The position numbers and the translations under genes are program-made. Of a stretch of 64,000 nt of DNA, positions 59,843 to 64,000 are shown piece after piece; position 1 is the first letter of the stretch, and the number at the start of each line of letters is the position of its first letter. The stretch comes from Microbacterium sp. M28 (GTDB lineage: Bacteria > Actinomycetota > Actinomycetes > Actinomycetales > Microbacteriaceae): assembly GCF_025836995.1 (NCBI RefSeq), contig NZ_CP107546.1, positions 310,001-374,000 on the forward strand, written 5' to 3'. The notes under the pieces are model-generated. The model had not been told where the DNA came from. It saw only the letters and a list, made by a program, of their open reading frames with translations, and did no database searches.

Positions 59843-60909
59843 CCGCCGCATCCCGCACGTCGTTCTGGCGTGAGCTCATCCACAAACCGTTCTTCTGGGG
59901 GCTCATCGCGATCCTCGCGCTGCTCGCGCTGAACCTCATCAAGGACCCGACGTACCTGGCGATGTCGGTCAACCCGAACAACGGCCACCTCGTCGGCAAC
60001 GTGATCGACATCCTGCGCCAGGCGGCGCCCATCATGATGATCGCGATCGGCATGTCCCTGGTCATCGCGACCGGCGGCATCGACCTGTCGGTCGGCTCGC
60101 TCATGGCGGTCGCCGGTGCGGTGTCGATGGAGTTCCTCAGCGCCGCAGACGGCTCGGCCGGCTCCGCGTTCGCCGCCGTCGGGCTCGCGCTCCTGATCAC
60201 CGGCATCCTCGGCGCGGTCAACGGAGTGCTGGTCGCCTACGTCGGGCTGCAGCCCTTCATCGCCACGCTCGTGCTCATGCTCGCCGGCCGAGGGATCGCG
60301 AAGGTGATCACGGGCGGGCAGAACACGACGGCATCCAACGACGCGTTCCGCTGGATCTCGAACGGCTATGTCCTCGGCATCCCCGTCGTGTTCATCCTCG
60401 CCGTGGCGATCGTGCTGCTGGTCGGGTGGGTCGTGCGGCGCAGCGCCCTGGGGCTCATGATCGAGGCGATCGGCATCAACCCGAAGGCCAGCCGGATGGC
60501 GGGCATCAAGCCCAAGGGGCTGCTGCTGACGACGTACATCCTCAGCGGCATCCTGGCCGGCATCGCGGGCATCATGGCGGTCGGCAGCGTCATGACGGTC
60601 GACGTCTCGCGCACGGGCTACCAGCTCGAGCTCGATGCGATCCTGGCCGTCGTGATCGGCGGCGCATCGCTCGCCGGCGGCAAGTTCTCGCTGAGCGGCG
60701 CCTTCGTCGGCGCCCTGCTGATCGCGACGCTCGACAAGACCGTGCTGTACCTGGGCGTCTCCTCGTCGGCGACGCCGGCGTTCAAGGCGATCGTGATCGT
60801 CGTGCTGTGCCTGCTGCAGTCCGAGCGCGTGCGCGGCTGGTTCCGCAGCAGGAGGGCATCGGCGCCCAAACCGCCAGCGGCACCCGTGAAAGAGGAGGTG
60901 GCGGCATGA
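59839..60909 (+). CDS. Sugar ABC permease, YtfT-like (CUT2)
   Basis: This 356-residue protein has about ten membrane segments of the BPD_transp_2 type. ATGGIDLSVGSLMAVAGAV is the hallmark loop, and VVIGGASLAGGKFSLSGAFV follows. GINPKASRMAGIKPKGLLLT resembles YtfT and its partner. It overlaps the ATPase stop and the next permease start by 4 bp each. Confidence 0.9.
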   Translation: MTAASRTSFWRELIHKPFFWGLIAILALLALNLIKDPTYLAMSVNPNNGHLVGNVIDILRQAAPIMMIAIGMSLVIATGGIDLSVGSLMAVAGAVSMEFLSAADGSAGSAFAAVGLALLITGILGAVNGVLVAYVGLQPFIATLVLMLAGRGIAKVITGGQNTTASNDAFRWISNGYVLGIPVVFILAVAIVLLVGWVVRRSALGLMIEAIGINPKASRMAGIKPKGLLLTTYILSGILAGIAGIMAVGSVMTVDVSRTGYQLELDAILAVVIGGASLAGGKFSLSGAFVGALLIATLDKTVLYLGVSSSATPAFKAIVIVVLCLLQSERVRGWFRSRRASAPKPPAAPVKEEVAA

Positions 60910-61943
60910 CCGCTCTGACGGCGACCGAGTCCCGGTCCGAGTCGCCCGCGTTCGCGGGCCGCATCCGACGCGCGGTGCAGGCCAACCCGTCCGTGCTGCC
61001 CACGGTCGCGTCGGTCGTGATCTTCATCGGGATGCTCGTGTACGGCGAGCTCGCGTACGGGCACATCGTGCAGGCCAGCACTCTGTCGAACCTGCTGATC
61101 AACAACGCGCACCTCATCGTGCTGGCCGTCGCGCTGACCTTCGTCATCATCACCGGCGGCATCGATCTGTCGGTCGGAGCGATCATCGCCGTGTCGTCGG
61201 TCGCGGGCGTCATGCTGGCGAACGCCGGCTGGAACGCGTTCGCGGTCGTCGTCGTCATGATCCTGATCGGCACGGCGTTCGGCCTCGTCTCCGGCATCCT
61301 GATCCGGTACTTCAACGTGCAGCCGTTCATCGCGACTCTCGCGATGATGTTCCTCGGGCGGGGCCTCGCGTCGCTGCTCAGCACCAAGGCGGAGCGACTC
61401 GGCGAGGAGTCGCCGATCCGCTGGCTCGGCGAGCAGCTGAAGGTGATCGACGGTCCGAAGGTGAACGACCTCGTGGTCACGCCCGGCGTCATCATCGCCG
61501 TGGTCGTCGTCGCGGTGGCGTTCTTCGTCCTGCACCGCACCCGTACCGGGCGCACGGTGTACGCGATCGGCGGATCCGAGAACTCGGCGCTGCTCATGGG
61601 GCTCCCCGTGCAGCGCACCAAGGTGCTCGTGTACGTGATCAGCGGAACGCTCGCGGGGCTGGCCGCCGTGATCTACACCGCGCGGATCGGCACAGCGCAG
61701 AACATCACCGGTGTCGGCTGGGAGCTCGACGCGATCGCCGCGGCCGTGATCGGCGGCACCGTGCTGACCGGTGGGTACGGCTACGTGCTCGGATCCGTCA
61801 TCGGAGCGCTGGTGCTGGGACTCATGAACGTGCTGATCACGAGTGACGGCGGCATCCCGCCGGAGATGACCACGATCATCACCGGCGGCATCCTGCTCGT
61901 GTTCGTGCTGCTGCAGCGGGCGGTGACGCGCAAGAAGGAGTAG
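60906..61943 (+). CDS. Sugar ABC permease, YjfF-like (CUT2)
   Basis: This 345-residue protein has about ten membrane segments, with ITGGIDLSVGAIIAVSSVAG and AVIGGTVLTGGYGYVLGSVI. Two non-identical permeases with one binding protein and one ATPase is the YtfQRT-YjfF layout, different from ribose systems with a single permease. ATG 60906 lies in the end of the YtfT gene. A hairpin begins 26 bp after the stop. Confidence 0.9.
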   Translation: MTALTATESRSESPAFAGRIRRAVQANPSVLPTVASVVIFIGMLVYGELAYGHIVQASTLSNLLINNAHLIVLAVALTFVIITGGIDLSVGAIIAVSSVAGVMLANAGWNAFAVVVVMILIGTAFGLVSGILIRYFNVQPFIATLAMMFLGRGLASLLSTKAERLGEESPIRWLGEQLKVIDGPKVNDLVVTPGVIIAVVVVAVAFFVLHRTRTGRTVYAIGGSENSALLMGLPVQRTKVLVYVISGTLAGLAAVIYTARIGTAQNITGVGWELDAIAAAVIGGTVLTGGYGYVLGSVIGALVLGLMNVLITSDGGIPPEMTTIITGGILLVFVLLQRAVTRKKE

Positions 61944-61968
61944 AGGCCCTGATGCCCTGCGCTCTCGA

Positions 61969-62019
61969 GGGGTCGCGTATGGTCGCCTCGCGAGCGTTGA
62001 GGCGGCCATCTGCGATCCC
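61969..62019 (+). terminator. Terminator of the furanose importer operon (repeat family, copy 1)
   Basis: The left arm 61969-61989 (GGGGTCGCGTATGG...) and right arm 61999-62019 pair over about 20 positions with a few mismatches and a 9-nt loop. The 24 bases from 61969 are repeated exactly at 62851-62874. Confidence 0.65.
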
Positions 62020-62042
62020 TACGGCGTGGGGGCGGGCGCTCG

Positions 62043-62118
62043 CGTTGAGCGAGGAGTCGAAACGGGGTGACCGCCGATCAGCAGCCGCCCCGTTTCGACT
62101 CGCTCGACTCGCTCAACG
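62043..62118. terminator. Long bidirectional hairpin between importer operon and HD gene
   Basis: Inner arms GAGTCGAAACGGGG (62054-62067) and CCCCGTTTCGACTC (62088-62101) are perfect over 14 bp. Outer arms CGTTGAGCGAG (62043-62053) and CTCGCTCAACG (62108-62118) are perfect over 11 bp, with a 6-nt bulge on one side. The HD gene, read from the other strand, ends inside the outer right arm (62113). Confidence 0.75.
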
Positions 62119-62733
62119 AGCGGGTAGCCCGGGGAGGTGCACCAGCGGGTTCGTCGCGATGCGGTCGATGAGTCCGCCGTCGATCAGGCCGCGGGCGAGA
62201 CTGTGCGGCTTGCGGTCCGCCTGCTCCTGCACACCGGTGCCGAACTCCGCGGCGAGATCCAGGCGCGGGTACACGGACAGCACCTCGCGGCGGAACTCGA
62301 GCGGGATCTCGGCATCCCGGCGTCCGGAGATGTCGAGCCCGGTCGACGTCTCGAGCAGGTAGCCCTCGAGATCGAACGCGGGGTCGACCTCGGGCCAGTT
62401 GTGCCGCACGATGACCTCGTTGATGCGTCGGCGGCGCTCGGCCGGCCACCCGGCGCCCGCGGCCATCGCCTCGCCGACATGGCCGCCGGCCTCCTCGTAG
62501 CCGAGCAGGTGATTGTCGAACGCCGGTGCGAGTCCGATGTCGTGCAGCAGGGCCGCAGCGTAGAGCAGCTCGTGATCGACGCCCGTGCGGCCCTCGATCA
62601 CCGCGAACGCCTCGGCCCACAGCCAGGAGCGCAGCACATGATGGCGCAGTGCGGGGGAGTGGTACTCGTCCATCAGCTCGCGGGCTCCGCGGGCGGCGGC
62701 GGTGTCTGGCACGGCGAAATCGGAGATGCGCAT
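62113..62733 (-). CDS. HD-domain hydrolase-like protein
   Basis: This 206-residue protein has the HD signature His in LRHHVLRSWLWAEAFAV and His-Asp in YAAALLHDIGLAPAFDNH. Later His residues (GHVGEA, IVRHNW) complete the metal site. The pattern is that of small cytosolic HD phosphohydrolases related to cyanamide hydratase-like proteins. ATG 62733 was chosen over upstream codons in a sequence with no domain. It is transcribed alone. Substrate unknown. Confidence 0.8.
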   Translation of the reverse strand: MRISDFAVPDTAAARGARELMDEYHSPALRHHVLRSWLWAEAFAVIEGRTGVDHELLYAAALLHDIGLAPAFDNHLLGYEEAGGHVGEAMAAGAGWPAERRRRINEVIVRHNWPEVDPAFDLEGYLLETSTGLDISGRRDAEIPLEFRREVLSVYPRLDLAAEFGTGVQEQADRKPHSLARGLIDGGLIDRIATNPLVHLPGLPAR

Positions 62734-62850
62734 GGGGCGAGCGTAACGAACACGCGCTCCCCGGGGCAGTGCGAGGAGTGCCGACGTCCGGCGGAATGCC
62801 GCCATTCGCCGGCGGTCGCTGGCGGGCAGGGGCGCGGGCTCGATTCACAA

Positions 62851-62901
62851 GGGGTCGCGTATGGTCGCCTCGCGCGGCGGGATGCGGCGATATGCGACCC
62901 C
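62851..62901 (-). terminator. Terminator of the GH127 gene (repeat family, copy 2)
   Basis: GGGGTCGCGTAT (62851-62862) and ATATGCGACCCC (62890-62901) pair with one G-U. The inner bases pair partly. It lies 17 bp past the GH127 stop on the minus strand and shares its first 24 bases with 61969-61992. Nothing else is seen in 62734-62918 apart from the upstream region of the HD gene. Confidence 0.65.
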
Positions 62902-62918
62902 TCGATCGCGGGCAGAGC

Positions 62919-63998
62919 TCAGCTCGTCGGCAGCCACACCCGCATCGTCGACGGTCCGCGCTGCGCCCAGTCGTGGTACGCCACGAGCGGGGCATCCACG
63001 ACCGAACCGGTCGATCGATTCCGCACGGGCACGACGACCCGTCCCTCGCGCTCGACCGGCTCGCCCACGATCACGGCGTCGACGACGTCCGAGCCGAAGT
63101 CGGTCGACTCCAGAGCGAGCACCTCTGGTCCTCGTTCGACGACGACGCAGCCGCGGACGGCATCCACTCGGGGGTCGGGCTCCGTCACACGAGGCGCGAC
63201 GGGCAGGTCCAGTTCGACGACATCCCCGCGTTGGAAAGCGCGCCGCACCGTGACGGCCCCCGAAGCGACGGTCGACTCCGCACCGTTCACCCGCAGCGTC
63301 GCCCCGTCAGCCCATGCGGGCACGCGCAGAGTCAGGGTCCACTCGCCGTCCTCGACGAGCGTGATCCGCACGCGCCCGTCCGCCGGGTACTCCGTCGCGA
63401 CATCGAACGCCGCGACTCGGCCGTCGGGCAGTCTCGTGCGCACCCGGGCCGGGGCGTACTGGTGCAACTGCACGCCCTCATCGTCCGCGGTGGCGACGTA
63501 GGCGTCCAGGCTCGCGAAGGTGCGGGCGACGTTGGGTGGGCAACACGACACCTCGAACCAGGGCGCGCGCAGCGACGACGACGCCCGAGACGACGTCGCA
63601 GAAGGATCGGCCGGCACGCCCGGCATCCGCTGGTGCAACGTGTTCGCATAGTAGAACGCGGTGCCGTCAGGGGAAGGCGACGTCGCCACGACGTTGAACA
63701 GCGTCCGCTCGATCAGGTCCCCGTAAGCAGCGTCTCCTGTCGCCAGCAGCAGCCGCCACGAGAACATCACCGAACCGATGCCGGCACAGGTCTCCGAGTA
63801 GGCGCGGTCGGCAGGCAGTTCCCAGTCGTCGCCGAACGCCTCGTCCTGGTGGTGCGAGCCCTGCCCGCCGGTGATGTAGGTACGGCGCTCGATCGTGCGG
63901 TCCCACTGCGCGCGCAACGCATCGAGAAGGCCGACATCTGAACGCTCGACCGCGACGTCCGTCGCCCCTGCCGACAGATAGTTCGCCCGCACGGCATG
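62919..63998 (-). CDS. GH127 beta-L-arabinofuranosidase, C-terminal part (N terminus outside window)
   Basis: The frame is open to the window edge, so the 5' end is missing; the GTG at 63992 is internal. About 360 residues remain. The zinc/catalytic region of GH127 is visible: YITGGQGSHHQDEAFGDDW, then AYSETCAG (Glu and first Cys) and the Cys pair in VSCCPPNVART. A beta-sandwich C-terminal domain of about 170 residues completes the enzyme. The family removes beta-linked L-arabinofuranose, as in plant extensins, complementing the alpha-specific GH43 and GH51 enzymes. Confidence 0.88.
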   Translation of the reverse strand, partial: HAVRANYLSAGATDVAVERSDVGLLDALRAQWDRTIERRTYITGGQGSHHQDEAFGDDWELPADRAYSETCAGIGSVMFSWRLLLATGDAAYGDLIERTLFNVVATSPSPDGTAFYYANTLHQRMPGVPADPSATSSRASSSLRAPWFEVSCCPPNVARTFASLDAYVATADDEGVQLHQYAPARVRTRLPDGRVAAFDVATEYPADGRVRITLVEDGEWTLTLRVPAWADGATLRVNGAESTVASGAVTVRRAFQRGDVVELDLPVAPRVTEPDPRVDAVRGCVVVERGPEVLALESTDFGSDVVDAVIVGEPVEREGRVVVPVRNRSTGSVVDAPLVAYHDWAQRGPSTMRVWLPTS

Positions 63999-64000
63999 CC

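Noticed and set aside
1..64000. CRISPR arrays, tRNA/rRNA genes, transposases, integrases, phage genes
   Set aside because: No regularly spaced repeats, cloverleaf or rRNA segments, DDE or recombinase motifs were found. The only long direct repeat is the 367-bp pair, which is coding plus terminator rather than an insertion-sequence end.

Overview
The window is high-GC DNA with dense, often overlapping genes, many GTG starts and strong C/G third-position bias. Together with the gene families present, this points to an actinobacterium, most likely of the Microbacteriaceae (Microbacterium-like). That assignment is inference from composition and gene content. I see no rRNA, tRNA, CRISPR array, insertion sequence or phage gene. 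No gene-free stretch exceeds about 240 bases.

Layout. (1) 3-2141 is the 3' end of a secreted modular protein (beta-helix tail plus Ig-like and concanavalin-like modules). (2) 2216-10438 holds a GntR regulator and a convergent minus-strand operon for an unidentified sugar: binding protein, two permeases, a 640-residue protein of unknown function, an RraA-family protein, an aldo/keto reductase and an amidohydrolase-type lactonase. The last two are the classic pair of non-phosphorylating L-fucose-type oxidation. (3) 10694-15847 has a VOC protein, a truncated LysR protein, and a sulfonate-type ABC importer with a flavin-dependent monooxygenase. (4) 15899-17446 is a divergent CGNR zinc-finger protein and EamA exporter. 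(5) 17524-21788 is the 2-methylcitrate cycle operon (GntR, prpD, prpB, prpC). (6) 21843-30828 is arabinan locus 1: LacI regulator, importer, cytoplasmic GH43, DUF624, GH51 and a lipoprotein GH43. (7) 30945-38847 has an LplB/YtcP-type importer, DUF624, a GH2 and a ROK regulator. (8) 38936-44874 (minus) is arabinan locus 2: LacI, Tat-type binding lipoprotein, two permeases and GH51. (9) 45000-54208 encodes three giant secreted GH43 enzymes that share one C-terminal domain. (10) 54400-61943 has a LacI regulator, an extra two-domain sugar ATPase, and a YtfQRT-YjfF-like furanose importer. (11) 62113-62733 is an HD-domain protein, and 62919 onward is a GH127 beta-L-arabinofuranosidase cut by the window edge.

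How it works together. Most of the window reads as an island for plant cell-wall L-arabinose polymers (arabinan, arabinoxylan, arabinogalactan or extensin side chains). Secreted GH43 enzymes cut outside the cell, several ABC importers bring in oligosaccharides or furanoses, and GH51, GH43, GH127 and GH2 enzymes finish inside. No L-arabinose isomerase, kinase or epimerase gene is present here.

Regulation can partly be read directly. One palindrome family, TACAACGTTGTA, lies before LacI-1, importer 1, importer 2 (degenerate) and the first giant GH43. A second family, GTTACCGGTAAC, overlaps the -10 of four promoters with near-identical geometry (TTGnnn, 18 bp, TAACAT or TAACGT): two secreted-GH43 units, LacI-3 and the furanose importer. 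At 44911-44947 both palindromes sit in one promoter, one on the -35 and one on the -10, so two sugar signals probably meet there. The other notable point is the roughly 90-residue C-terminal domain on three adjacent secreted enzymes. Two of its three copies, with their terminators, form a 367-bp near-identical direct repeat.
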